DNA of 64,000 nucleotides from Leguminivora glycinivorella. Lineage: Eukaryota; Arthropoda; Insecta; Lepidoptera; Tortricidae. The notes below the pieces were generated by a model. That model saw only the letters and a list, made by a program, of their open reading frames with translations, was not told the origin of the DNA and ran no database searches. This document shows, one piece after another, positions 11,109-22,894 of the stretch. The stretch is taken from positions 13,075,001 through 13,139,000 of the forward strand of contig NC_062983.1 in NCBI RefSeq assembly GCF_023078275.1. Direction: 5' to 3'. The position numbers and the translations under genes are program-made. Positions within the stretch are counted from its first letter, which is position 1. The number at the start of each line of letters is the position of its first letter.

Positions 11109-11262
11109 GTCTTAGTGGCTCAGTTGGCAGAGCGTTGGAGTATCGATCCAAAGGCCGTGAGTTCAAGTCTCACCCAAGGCAGACATTTTCCACTTTTAAA
11201 TTTATTCTAAGCCTAGTGGCATCGATTGCAGACGTTTCTGCTATTCAGAAGTTAAAATCTCC
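11109..11262 (+). mobile_element. tRNA-derived SINE of a second family
   Basis: The tRNA-like head has an A box (TAGTGGCTCAGTTGG, from 11114) and a B box (GAGTTCAAGTCTC, from 11159). A body begins gcagacattttccac. No matching acceptor stem or tRNA 3' end exists, so it is a SINE head and not a tRNA gene. Confidence 0.65.
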
Positions 11263-11274
11263 AGTAATTATAAA

Positions 11275-11484
11275 TAAAAAATAAAATAAATATTGGGGAC
11301 ACCTTACACAGATCAACTTAGCCCCAAACTAAGCAAAGCTTGTACTATGGGTGCTAAGCGACGATATAATACTTAGATAGATAAATACTCAGGAACAAAT
11401 ATCTGTGCTCATCACACCGGCATTCGAACCCAGGACCGCGGCTTAGCAGGCAGTGTCACTACCGACTGAGGTAAACCGGTCGTC
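11275..11484 (-). mobile_element. tRNA-derived SINE, copy 3
   Basis: This is an inverted copy of the 3006/3951 SINE: A/T tail, ggacaccttacacagatcaa, the body, then the tRNA head ending at ccggtcgtc. The A-box region has decayed (gaggtaaaccgg where the other copies have gagccagaccgg). Confidence 0.85.
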
Positions 11485-11970
11485 AAAATTTATGGCAGCA
11501 TTTATGGTTTATTTAATAAACCCTATCTACGATCATAGATTTAATTAAACTAATTACTTTTACTAAGCGAGTTAGCTTCTGAATCTGCGCTCAGATCTTC
11601 CAAATAATGTACCTAATATACTTAGAAAAAAACGATGCAATCTGTCATCGTTCGCTAGTTAACAATATTCCATTAGGGAGCGCCCTGGGCTGATTTAATC
11701 GCGTTATAATGTACCTACGGAGGCTCGAGCGCTCGACAAAGCCTTCGATAATTACTTGCAAGCAACTATTTATTTGCCACAACGTTAGCACGGTAATGGC
11801 ACAATTAGCGAATATTGTTAGGCGCTGAGATAATGGATTTGATTGTGCTGAAACTGTTTTAGTCAAATGATTATTGTTTAGTTGGGAACAAGGACGATAT
11901 GATACCGGGACAGACAAAGCCTATACAAAAAAGCTATACCCCTGAAATGTAAGGGCCTTTAGGATTAAAA
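11485..11970. other. No recognisable genes
   Basis: The 90-codon minus-strand frame at 11645-11917 has no domain or splice context. Nothing else stands out. Confidence 0.4.
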
Positions 11971-11976
11971 CTAGAT

Positions 11977-12095
11977 AGCGCTGTTTCACAGCCTGGAAGT
12001 GGTCAAAATCATATTTTTCCAAAATATTTTTGCGTGTTTTTTTTTTGAGGAACAAATGACATGCTTCTTTATTGATACTTTGTTATAATATATGT
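11977..12095 (+). repeat. Unclassified interspersed repeat, copy 1
   Basis: About 120 bp from agcgctgtttcacag through ggaagtggtcaaaatcatat, tttttgcgtgttttt and gacatgcttctttatt matches 31968-32078 in the same orientation. Ends and superfamily are undefined. Confidence 0.6.
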
Positions 12096-12125
12096 GGTAA
12101 GGTTTTTGCACGTACTTTTCCACAT

Positions 12126-15100
12126 TTTCAACTACATAAATGCATACTTTTCAAGATACTCATTAATAAGGGTAGGTAATTTTTGGTTATTTTTAAATCT
12201 TCAATAAGCGAGCAGATTTTATTTTTAAAACTTTAATTGATCGTCGGTCACGTCCTTTGAGAGCTTTAAGTTACGAATCAGGAGACGCTAGTGTGAGCTG
12301 GCTCTAAGACTTTGGTTCTACGAGGTTTTGAAGATGTTTTTGCTACGCAATGTTTCCAGGTAAATTTCACATTTCAAATTATGATTATTATAGTTTAAAT
12401 GAATAATAAATTAAATTAAAACATGAATAACACCGAAGCCTTGAACCACCAAGCAGTGATTACCAGTCGTATTTAGGCGATTAGCAGTCAACGAGGGATA
12501 ATCGCTGCGTGATCAACAGCGCTACCTGCCGGCCGGTGGGATCGGCCCTAATGCCACGTAGATTTACAACCCAATTGCTACTTTACTTAACATTGGATTA
12601 AAATTTTAATTAGTTGAGGGATTATACTTTAATTATTTGATGTATATCTATTTTAGCCTAAATACAGACTGAAATAAAAATACAAAATTGAATTGCTCTA
12701 TATCTGTCAGAGATATTTTTTTTTTCTAATAAAAAAGTAGGAACACGTTTTTCGATTACCTACTATAAGATCATTGATTGAACACATAATACTAACATAT
12801 AAACGCCTGTAATTCCAAGAAAAAAGGTACGATGGCCACAATACAGATGAACCAATAGGCCAATGCCCCGACTTCTACAACACGACACGCTAAGAAGGGG
12901 TAACTGAAATTCTTCTCAGCCCACAGAGTATACCACATAAAATGTCACCAATTACATTTCTGCTAGGTACGTTATCACTTACAATCTCGAAAGCATGAAT
13001 TATTATTAGCATTTTCAACTTACACAAAGATACGAGTATGCGAAGAGGACATTTAATGAAATGTGAATCAGTGCGTCGAAACGAAATAAGCTATAAACCC
13101 ATCCCAGATAACGAGCCAACTACAACACACAATGCAAACAAAAGGTAATATTAGCTACAAAATATGATTTCTCAGTTTGTTACGAAAAGCCGGCAAAGAA
13201 ACATGATGTGCATGCTTTGTTGCCTGTTCACCGAAAAGTATAATTATAGCGAAACAACCACGGGAAAAGGAAAACTGAAACGGGCGACGGAGCTGCAAGG
13301 AAAGTCGTATAAGCCGATTCATTAGAGTCGGCGTTTGGAAGCGAAGGATTATTCTGCCATGTATGTACGAGCGGTGCAATATGTTTATTAAATTATACGT
13401 TAAGATACCGATTTTGTAAAGCTTATTAAATGTTTACACGACTGTTGATACGAAAAGAATTGTGAGTGACGTATGGCGCCGCATGACTTTCACCCCGTCA
13501 CGCATTTTACAAAGAAACTTGATAGACACTGAGGTAACGTTAGATTATGGAAAGAAAAAAGTCGTAGAATGTATGGAGACTTAGGTACATTTTGTGCGCA
13601 GACTCTATAACAACTTGTAACAGAAATGCAGTTTTCATCATCCGAATTTCACCTCTAAATGTCAAACAAACATTTTTTTTTCACAGGAGAAGTATGTATT
13701 CACATTGCGATAGTAGACTTTTGCTACTTTGTACGTAAAAGTAATCACAGCACGGCAAATGCTAAAATAACAAAGCATTTATAAAATTATCTCCGTATTC
13801 GCTTTAACCAATTTTGGGTGATTAATCTCACAACGCAGACTTGTTATCAAAACCTACCCTCATTAGCCACTTAGCCCAAACATGATAGTCATTACGCCCG
13901 GTTATGCCGGCGTCACGCACTGCCTCGAATGCTCGTTACCACGCTTTGATGACCCGCTATAAGGGGGTTATTGCTGGTTTTTGCACGCCTCTACAGTGTG
14001 ACAACGGCTTGCTTTGTTACGCGTAGGAGTTATGTTCTTATGACTTACAGATCAGTCTCAGGTGAACTAAGAGTCACATTTTGTCCTTACAGATAAGTGT
14101 CAAGGAATGTTTACACAGGTCATCGCCACACACTGACGTGACGCGACGTGCGATGAGAACAAGAGTACATAGTTACACACTACAACATCGTAATCACGTA
14201 TATTATGCTATTCATGGACACACGTTATGGTGCATTTGCTTAAATATATTTTTTATTTGATAAATATAAGGAAGGCACAGGGTATAACAAAATTCTTCCT
14301 CACCGCCTATATTCTTAAAGAGTAATATAACTTTCGTTGAAAATCAAATTTGTTTACATCACAATAAATTTCTGGCACGTGTAACAATATTATATTCCCA
14401 TTTTAGTATAAATGCAAATAACTAAATATCGCAGTAATAGTCGGTATATTTGAAATCTTGGAATAATGTCATATATATTTCAGAAATGGAGCGATCTACC
14501 TATGCTGGTATCAGGTAAATGGAAACGTTCCAGGCATGGTTCGCACCGTCGTAGGCCACATTACGCTAACTGCTTCAAGCAACAGTCGCTGAATTTACTT
14601 ACGTTTGTAGAGAGCCTAAAAACAAAGGACTGATTACCACAATCACTCACGCAATACCTTCAACAATGCGCGCCATAACACGTGATATGAACAAACGAGC
14701 CCCGTGCGATCGCACATCGCATGACTCGAGAGAGATTAGTTTGCGTTCTTGACCCCATTTAGGCAGGCGGTGATATTTCCCTTTCAAGTGGCAATCCGCG
14801 CTCACGGCAGGGACTGCAATAAGGGCTCATTTCGGTTTGAAGAAGGCAAGCTAGCGTGTCGTCATGGCAATCATTCCTTTTGATAAGTATTACTATCACG
14901 GGGCAGAAATATTAGCGGTGGAAATATTTTACAAGGCTAAAAGCCCAACAATATTATATTTGGTAACGTCCTTGTAATTTTCATTCCAAAATGTACTTTT
15001 TCTAACAATTTCATTAAGTTCCCGAGGACTTACGTAGGAATTTAACTACGGAAAGTACCGAAATTCAACAGTTTCTACCGACAATCGCTCTTAGGCGAAA

Positions 15101-15425
15101 TTACGGAAAATAGTGTAGAAACTTAAATAAAGGATGAAGTTAACTCGAATGCCGGGTCGACATTGTACTGTCATTTACTACATACCTCCGTTCCCTGGCA
15201 CTTTCCCGCTCAGCGAGTTGTGAACAGTGAAAGTGTTAAATTGGAGCTAACAAGAGTTGCGGAGACTAGTGCGGAGCGCGTTCTATTAATTACAGAAGAT
15301 CGCAATTTTAATCAGAGAACGGCCCTCGTGAGACCAAAACAATTAGGATTAACGCAGAATTTTGTAAACGCTTTATTTATCATCTGTTTTAACTAATCCT
15401 TATTCAAATGAATTTGTTATTGTTA
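12126..15425. other. Low-repeat non-coding stretch
   Basis: There are no repeats or domains over 3.3 kb. GC-richer islands occur near 12470-12550, 13900-13990 and 14700-14830 and could be conserved regulatory sequence. The 77-codon frame at 15163-15396 (plus) is unassigned. Comparative alignment would be needed to find function here. Confidence 0.4.
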
Positions 15426-15429
15426 AAAA

Positions 15430-15640
15430 CTATATTTGGGTTGTGTTGAAATATAGACGATAGAAGTGGCGAAAAGAAAAAACTCAAAACGAGTGACACT
15501 ATTGAAATTACGACCGAAGGAAATGTTTTTAATCGACACGATTTGTGGATTACATTTTGCCACGTATTGTATCCATACAAAGTTTTTCAGTACATATGAC
15601 CCTTTTAAGTTTCGACATAGGTACATAAACACATAGGCAA
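15430..15640 (-). mobile_element. MITE-like repeat related to copy A, diverged
   Basis: In reverse orientation it retains ggtacctatgtcgaaactt, agggtcatatgtactgaaaa and a decayed version of the palindromic middle seen at 5478-5712. The 69-codon minus frame over it is fortuitous. Confidence 0.5.
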
Positions 15641-16090
15641 GTAAAATACCTACAACTTTGCTCGTTAGTGCAGAAGTAGCACAATAAGTACATATTTATC
15701 TTTCAAGCATTTTTATCGCAATAAAAAGTGATGTAATTTAAAAACCAAATCTGATTTAATATCAACTAAAATTTCGAATATGTGAATATCAGTTTGTTGG
15801 AAAAGGCCGTCACGTTAGGCTCAGGCGCCACATTCGCGCCGGTATCTGTTTATTTACGGTCAGCCGGGGATAATCGGCCTGTAATCAGTCCCGCGAGACC
15901 GACCAGGCCTGTAATTGTGCACTAATCATCACTTCACTTCCTAATTACAGTGCCGAGCCCGAAGCTACTCCTACGCCTCTGGGAACGTGGCAACTACTCT
16001 GGAATTAGTTGAAAGATAGACCTTTTTCTGCTGTTCTACGTAGGTACTTACAGTTTTGCGTCAAAATATGTACTTGCAATTATGCGTTAA
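15641..16090. other. No genes; GC-richer island
   Basis: A GC-richer island at 15790-15990 (with ggggataatcggcctgtaat) lies in AT-rich DNA. It is not repeated here and has no long frame. A conserved non-coding element is possible. Confidence 0.35.
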
Positions 16091-16094
16091 AAAC

Positions 16095-16221
16095 CTGGCA
16101 GGCAAGCATGGTCGCGCGATAAATGATAAAACATCAGGCCGTCCCTATTGAACTTACAAATAGTGCGATAGGGACGGCCTGATGTTTTATCATTTATCGC
16201 GCGACCATACTTGCCAGCCTG
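16095..16221. mobile_element. Compact foldback element (54-bp arms)
   Basis: Arms 16095-16148 and 16168-16221 pair with few mismatches (core cgcgcgataaatgataaaac and catcaggccgtccctat) around a 19-nt loop. The whole unit is 127 bp with no coding capacity, typical of a foldback MITE. Confidence 0.8.
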
Positions 16222-16977
16222 TTATTCTTATTTAATAGAGATATGTCATGGACACCAAGTTGAAGTGGGATATGCAAAACTGAAATAGTCAAGTTTTAAT
16301 CGAGATGTGAAAGAATGATTTTGGCAAATTGAAGTACAAATAAACGTCTAGTAAATTAGGTACCTATTTTAACTCTCATCTCGTTTCTTTTTGAACCAGG
16401 CTCCGTATAAACGATGCCCGTGGTCCTTTACTTGTTTCGAGAATTATTCCATTGTCTTCAAACTGTAACAAACTTGACAGTTAATTTAAAACCGAATAAA
16501 AAATCTTTACAAATTCTTTAATTTCAAAAACTCATTTCTGTGGGATGAAACCCTTCTTTAAGAGCGTTCGGGTTACAAAGGAGCCTTACAAAATAATTCG
16601 TCTCAAGTAAATCTCCAATTGAAATTCAATTTGAGGAAAACTTTTACGAATGAACTTATATTTATTTTCCCGGGTTTACGCGTCGTAAATAAATCTGCGA
16701 GAAAAATGAATCGTTAAAATCCTCATCTGGGCATAAAAAACACGCTGATATTTTTTATGGGCAGTAAAACTTGTATGTGGAATTGTAAGCCGAGTGAGCA
16801 GCTTACAGCTTTCCTGCAATTCCAAGTATCTTGGATTCCGTGGATTTCATATTTATTATGCTGCAATTGTATAGTTGCAGGTGTCAATATAGGGAAAATT
16901 AGTACCTAAGGTATACTACTTCCATATTGCCAAGAAACTTTTAATTTTGCATAGTCAACATTGTATTGTATTGTAGT
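16222..16977. other. No recognisable genes
   Basis: This is AT-rich sequence without coding, tRNA-like or inverted-repeat signals. Confidence 0.4.
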
Positions 16978-17740
16978 CAGACATTGTATTGTTCTCACAT
17001 ACTGCACCTCATCTAGAGAAAATGCTACAAGACCTTAGCGCGGCAAGTCTTGAAGTCGGACTCAAAATGAACAGGGCAAAAACCCAGTTAATGACCAATG
17101 GTATGAAACATAGGGTCACGGTAGATGGGCAGGATCTACAATATGTCGACCAATACACATACCTGGGCCAGATAGCATCCTTCGAGGACAGGCAATCCAA
17201 GGAAATTGATCAACGCATCAAGAATGCCTGGAAGAGCTTCTGGTCCATGAAGGCGTTAATGAAGGGTAACCTTCCAATTGCGCTAAAACGCAGACTTCTC
17301 GACATGTGTATCCTGCCTATCCTAACCTATGGCGCCCAAACTTGGTCATTGACAGAAGCCCAAAAGTCCCGACTCAAGATTTGCCAGCGAGCAATGGAGC
17401 GCAGCATACTTGGAGTCCGTAGAATCGATCGGATAAGGAACACGGAGCTGCGCTCCAAAACAGGTATCACAGATGTTGGTGTGAAGGCAGCCAAGCTGAA
17501 AGGGGATTGGGCGGGACACGTCTGTCGAATGCATCCGGAGAGATGGGCCAAGGTAGCGACCGAATGGGTGCCACAAATTACCAGAGGCCGAGGTAGACCA
17601 AAGATGAGATGGCGGAAAGACCTGGACTCATTTTGTGGCGGCTGGCGAGAGCATGCACAGAGCCGTGACGAGTGGCGGAAAACAGGGGAGGCCTTTGCCC
17701 AGCAGTGGGACACACTATAGGCTATTATAAAAAAAAAAAA
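16978..17740 (+). pseudogene. 5'-truncated RTE-like LINE reverse transcriptase, C-terminal part
   Basis: An open frame of about 243 codons ends at the stop at 17718-17720. It begins right after where the catalytic box would be: upstream codons read SDIVLFSHT, matching the residues that follow the YADD motif, while YAD itself is lost. Then come GLKMNRAKTQLM, YTYLGQ, ILTYGAQTWSLT, RAMERSILGV, GDWAGHVCRM and the terminal GEAFAQQWDTL. This is the thumb and C-terminal region of a non-LTR retrotransposon that resembles the RTE group. The stop is followed by a short spacer and an A-run, so the true 3' end is present. Without palm and endonuclease domains it cannot be active. A second copy of the terminus is at 62347-62478. 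Confidence 0.88.
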
Positions 17741-19295
17741 GTCAAAACTCTAACATGTTCCCAAAACACATAGCGTACACGATTAAACATAATCTTTTTA
17801 AACGGCTGGTTGTTCTTTTAAGAATTCACATTAAAAACATTAGTCAGACAGTAACGAAAATAATCTAAATTTCAATCTACCTACTTTGAAACAAGAGAAA
17901 TGCTTATAAACTAGATTACACACCCACTAACTAGAGAATACATTTACGTAAACAAAACTATCTTCCCGCACACTTGCTCTCAATTCTCCCCTTTCCGCTC
18001 CACGCTGTGATTATCTAACTCGTCAATCAAAGCGCCCATAGCAACCGCGTGTATCACATACATACCTACACATATATTATATGTATGTATATGTACTAGT
18101 AATTTATTAGATATTAGGTAACACACAAACAGTCGGTTTATTATGATCGCTTATTGATCTATGTTGTACAAACACATATTTCTATAGGCCCACCCTAACT
18201 TAGAGCATAAAGCAGTTCATAAAACATAGGAAGGTAGCCGAATTCTAATTAAACACTAGTTATTTTTTTATCAGAAGGATTAGAAAAAAAATTGTAATTA
18301 GTTACTAACTTCCTTATAAGCATTCTGAAAGAAAGGACTGAAAAGACGAAAGTAGTTAAGAGAAAAGCATAGAATTACATAGGTAGTATCTCAGCTATAT
18401 AGTATCTATTGTTATGATCAAGTACGTACCTGATTTGTGTTCGTATTCTCACAGTTGATTTGACATAATAAAATCAAAAAAGGCGTTGAGGGGTGAACAA
18501 TTTCCTAGAACAATCTTTCAAAAATAAAACTATATTTCAAGGCCCTATACTCTCAATAATAAAATAAAACTGTAAATATAAAAGCAGGATGAATAAACCT
18601 ATTTCGTTCATAAAACACAAAATACATAAAGCTCTCTGAATCAACAATACCCGGAATTATTTACTACATAAAAGCTTGTAGGGAACATAAAAAAAATGAA
18701 CCTGTATTTCTGATTAATTGGAAACCTACAATATCGATTTTGTATTACTGCGGTACTGTAATATTAACATCAATATTATACGTTATTCATTTTCCAGCAT
18801 GTATTTTTGATGGAGCCTCGAGGAAAATGTACTGAATGGGCGAGTTCTCGGGCGGTGTTTGACGGGGAGGCTTGTGATGTTGAGTAAAATACCGTAGAGG
18901 ACATAGCCAAGTTGTATATTAGGCAAATTTTGACGTTGGCGTGAATCAATGTGATCATACCTATTAAAAATATGTTTGACATCTGAAGTTTCAAAATATC
19001 TTTTTAAATAATTTTTTTTTATCTATTGATATTATATACTTGCATTCGTAATGAAGCGGTCAATAGCAAAATCTATGGAGATATTCGAGTCAAGTCGCGT
19101 CTTTCAATAATACGCGTGACATTGATTTGTATTGTCAAAGTTACAACGTACCTGCCTGTATTCTCAAAAAGGGTAGGAAACTGCTCAAGTCTCATTGCCA
19201 TTCTGAGCCATTACGGGTTTGATAGAAAACGAAATCAACCATCGTCTACACCAAAATTGAAATATTCCGCTGTCGGTTGTATGTACGTCATGCGA
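17741..19295. other. No recognisable genes
   Basis: This is AT-rich sequence with a short TATG-type microsatellite at about 18055-18100. The minus frame at 18776-18994 and the plus frame at 19026-19373 have no domain support; the latter runs into a SINE. Confidence 0.4.
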
Positions 19296-19296
19296 A

Positions 19297-19620
19297 GCGC
19301 TGGTGGCCTAGCGGTAAGAGCGTGCGACTTTCGATCTGGAGGTCGCGGGTTCGAACCCGGCTCGTACCAATGAGGTTTTCTGAACGTATTGTGCGAAATG
19401 TCATTTGATATTTGCCAGTCGCTTTTCGGTGAAGGAAAAATATCGTGAGGAATTCTAATTCCAATAAGGCCAAGTTACCTTTTCGGTTGGAAGGTCAGAT
19501 GGCTGTCGCTTTCGTAAAAACTAGTGCCTACGCTAAATCTTGGGATCAGTTGTCAAAGCGGACCCCAGGCTCCCATGAACCGTGGCAAATGCCGGGATAA
19601 CGCAAGGAGGATGATGGTGG
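19297..19620 (+). mobile_element. tRNA-derived SINE of a third family, near full length
   Basis: The tRNA-like head has A box TGGCCTAGCGG (19304-19314) and B box GGTTCGAACCC (19348-19358). The body I know from lepidopteran genomes follows: gtcgcttttcggtgaagg, ttggaaggtcagatggc, ggaccccaggctcccatga and a GATGATGG-type end. The ends of the tRNA-like part do not form an acceptor stem, so it is not a tRNA gene. Confidence 0.88.
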
Positions 19621-20042
19621 TTGCATGTACGTCATCGGGAAAAAAGTTAATGGTGAAATAGTTAGCTCATTACCACATGGGGAAAAACAGCTAAAAAGGT
19701 GCCATATAAATTACACGAACTTATGAGCAAAGAACCGCACAATAACGGTAACTGTATCTAAGCTAGAACACACGCGAGCAACCGCCGCCCTCGCCCGCAG
19801 TGGCTTTGCGTGGCGATTAATTGAAGCTTACTGTATTGATTTTGTATTACAGTAAGCTTTAGAGCTTACCAATAATAGATGCAGCCGCTGCTCATTTATT
19901 CAAATGCCATAATGTTCATACGGTAGGTGTATTATTTTATTTTTGTTAAGAGAACCTTTCAAAATCCACGGTTTTCCGATTTCATACAGTAGTCTTGGGT
20001 AAATGTGATTACTCAGTGACATCTAAATGTCAATTGCTTTGC
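19621..20042. other. No recognisable genes
   Basis: The only structure is a short repeated AGCTTACTGTA/TACAGTAAGCTT pair around 19826-19860. No coding signal is present. Confidence 0.4.
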
Positions 20043-20196
20043 AGGCCCCGTAGCCGAATGGCATTTCTCCGACGCCAAACGAAAGCGATACGCCGCTGGC
20101 TCTGTCGCGCCAATACGCAAGCGCGATAGAGATAGATATCTACTAGCGCTTCGTTTCGTGAGCGTTTCGTGAGCGATTGTGCCATTCGGCTAGCCA
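20043..20196. mobile_element. MITE of the TAGCCGAATG family, well preserved
   Basis: The left end GTAGCCGAATGGCATTTC is mirrored by the right end TGCCATTCGGCTAGCC. The interior has cgctggctctgtcgcgccaa and gcgcgatagagatagatat. Internal variants of cgtttcgtgagcg are repeated near the right end. Confidence 0.85.
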
Positions 20197-20215
20197 CCCA
20201 GTACTGTCCCTAGAG

Positions 20216-20418
20216 AACGCTTTAAGGCCGGCAACAGACAGTCTTAAATTTCATAATCTTAAAAAATCATAATCTTATGAAATCAGATCGAGTGCACGGA
20301 TTCCCATACAATTTCGCAACTGTCCACACACAGGCTTTTTTTTTAAGATTATGATTTTTTCTCTCCTCCTAGCCCATAAAAAAAAAATTAAGACTGTCTG
20401 TTGCCGGCCTAAGCGTTG
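20216..20418. mobile_element. MITE with AGGCCGGCAACAGACAG ends
   Basis: AGGCCGGCAACAGACAGTCT near the left end has an exact complement, agactgtctgttgccggcct, at the right. Homology extends outward to AACGC/GCGTT with a one-to-two-base indel. A second inner pair, cataatctt and aagattatg, extends the fold. The element is about 200 bp. Confidence 0.85.
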
Positions 20419-20724
20419 GGCAGAATAATGGTTCAAAATTGGGTTAAATGGCCCGTAAGAAGAATTTCGCGCTAAATTGCTCATCACTTGTCTAATTGTG
20501 ACGTTCTTCAGTAAAGGTACCTCATTGTCGCTTGCCACAGGGACGAAATATACTCGTATTTGTATACGAAGTGCATGTTAATGTGCCCTTATGCTCAAGC
20601 AACTAATACCTTTTCTATTTTATTTCACTGACTAACCCACTGAATACATACGTAACCATTTAGGTTTACTAAGTAGATATTCAATTTCTCGTCTTGTTAT
20701 GTTTCTTGCACCTATTAGCTCTTA

Positions 20725-20830
20725 TTGATCTCTGTTTGGCCCAAAGGTTAGCTGGTAGAGAATGCCTTCTGGCATTAAGTTCGCCTTTTGTGTTTTTTTT
20801 ACTGTGCAATAAAGTTTAAATAAATAAATG
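20725..20830 (+). mobile_element. LINE 3' untranslated tail
   Basis: The run ggttagctggtagagaatgc, ttaagttcgccttttgtgtt, actgtgcaataaagtttaaa and an AAATA-repeat end is the 3' terminus of a familiar lepidopteran LINE. No coding part remains. Confidence 0.7.
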
Positions 20831-21677
20831 GTTACCGGCTCAAATCAGGGTTTTTACTAAGATAAAAATTAAATGTATCTGCATAATTTTAGTTAGAAAA
20901 TGTTTACTAGGTAAGCGCTGATTTAGGTGAAATTATTTCCTAAATGCTTGCATCGTAAATAGCACGAAAAGTTCCAAACATCGGTTAATTGGTGCTCTTG
21001 TTTTTGCTCAATGTTGCTGGCAAAAACTTCTGTAAACGAGTCCCGGTCTACACTTTATTAACGTGTGTATAGGTATTTTAAGTACAGTCAGCAAAGTTAT
21101 TAGCTTAACATCATTGCACACGAATATCGTATGCAGGTGTGCTAAGATAAAGGCTCATTGAGAAGGCACGTGAATTTGCATGCTATTTTAGTTACCTACA
21201 TTGCGAACTGAAGGTTACGAGTACATATAAATAGGCACACCAATCAAATACCAAATCCAAATCATTTATTTGTCAAGCATAGTATGTACGTCAACAGTAG
21301 GTCTCAAATGTATAAAATAGATATCACTATGTTTCGCCACATGGCTTACAAATACAGTGTAGCTACAGAGAACGTGTAGCTTGCATTTATAATAAAATGC
21401 AATAGAACTCGCACGCACATTCTCACACCGTATAATTGTTCCCTAATGGATTTTCTGACTTGTATATTAAAAAAGAAATATCAATCATAAAAACTGTATT
21501 CAAAACACCGGATTTCTATAAAAACAAATGGTAAATCATGGCAAATTTGAGTGTGTTCACGCAACACAATAACTCAAAGAAACGCCGCCATAACTGTCGC
21601 GGGCATTGTTCCCGTGATTCACGCGCCGAAATGATGTTTCCCTCACGGTGCCCGTTCTAATGGCGGATATTTTCCTG
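20831..21677. other. No recognisable genes
   Basis: This is AT-rich sequence with no domain, repeat or fold that I could support. Confidence 0.4.
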
Positions 21678-21816
21678 GGTACGTAGCCAAATGAACAAAC
21701 GCTCAAGATAATATCTGTTTCGTAGCTATCTATCTCTGTCGCTCTTGCGTATCGGCGCGACAGAGCCAGACTGCATTTCTGTCGGCGTCTGGCGTCGACG
21801 ATTGCCATTCGAGTCA
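21678..21816. mobile_element. MITE of the TAGCCGAATG family
   Basis: The left end is GTACGTAGCCAAATGAACAA. The interior is tatctatctctgtcgctctt and ggcgcgacagagccagactg. The right end has decayed to gccattcgagtcacg. The 86-codon minus-strand frame across it is a shadow of the repeat. Confidence 0.75.
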
Positions 21817-22890
21817 CGCAGAGGCAGAAGTTTATGCCGCGATGGGTTATTAAGTCAAAAGTATGCTGTGATAGTTATGTAGTTATAACTGTTGTGTTAT
21901 CGGTTATATTGTTGATTGTCTCAGCTAGAATTAATTTAAGAGTGGAAATTTACTGCTTCCAGTGTTTTTTCCACTCTTCGTACAACCCGGACCAATTTTT
22001 CCTATTTTATTTCTATAAGATTTTCCAACCCGAATATATAATTTTTACTTGTTTAGGTACTAGTATTAGGTACGCCGGGACTTACGAGGTAAGTTATACA
22101 AAATTAATCAATACAAATAATATTTATTATCTATTAAAGAACTTGTGTTGAGTACCAATTTGTCTTCTTGTGAACCGACAAAAGGGTTACATTTAGTCAT
22201 AAACACGTTTGACTTTTATCAAATGTGTAAAAATAAAAAGTTCTTCTGCATTGAGCATAAGGACCCCTTTGCTATGGACAAGCACATTTTAACATAGCAC
22301 TCACCTACGCATATTCTAAGGTCCTCAGTAGTAAATCCAAACTAGGAATTGAATGTAACTGCCCTCCTGACGGGTCCGGGTGATAATGCTGGATTTACGA
22401 AGTGCCCTCTCTTATCCGACCCGAGTGCTTCGTAAATTTTTAATTTCATTGTTTCTACATATTACTGGTATAACGACAATGTGTTACTTTTAGTTAGCGT
22501 AGCAGTGCATTTTTGCAGTCAATTTAAGGATTTCTGGCTTCTGTTCGGTTAATACAGATCCTACATTTGGTATATGTATTCGGCCATTTCAATAACAACA
22601 TCTGGAATTGTAGTTAGCTATGATATGGATGGTTTTACATCAAGTATAATTTTTGGTAACGAAAATTATATACCTAAAGTAAATTTAGGCTTTGTCGCAA
22701 GGGCAGAAATTCAATTGTCGTTTTGAATATAGACCCCCCGAGTAGACACTAGAAACCCAGAGTCTATTTGAATTGCCTATGTAAGCAAACCTACTTATTA
22801 AGGTAGGTTATAGGTTATAGGTATACGCGGGCTCGGTTTCCGCAACTCGACGTCATAATTTGCGCCTATTTTGCGTGATGGGTTACGGCA
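21817..22890. other. No genes; one weak hairpin
   Basis: The 105-codon plus frame at 21834-22151 is hydrophobic and AT-rich with no domain. At about 22394-22440 GGATTTACGAAG and CTTCGTAAATTT form a small imperfect hairpin. Confidence 0.4.
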
Positions 22891-22894
22891 CTAT

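Noticed and set aside
17327..17713. 128-codon minus-strand frame
   Set aside because: It is a shadow of the RTE-like coding frame on the plus strand.
21834..22151. 105-codon open frame with hydrophobic N-terminus
   Set aside because: The hydrophobicity is explained by T-rich codons. No splice or family evidence.
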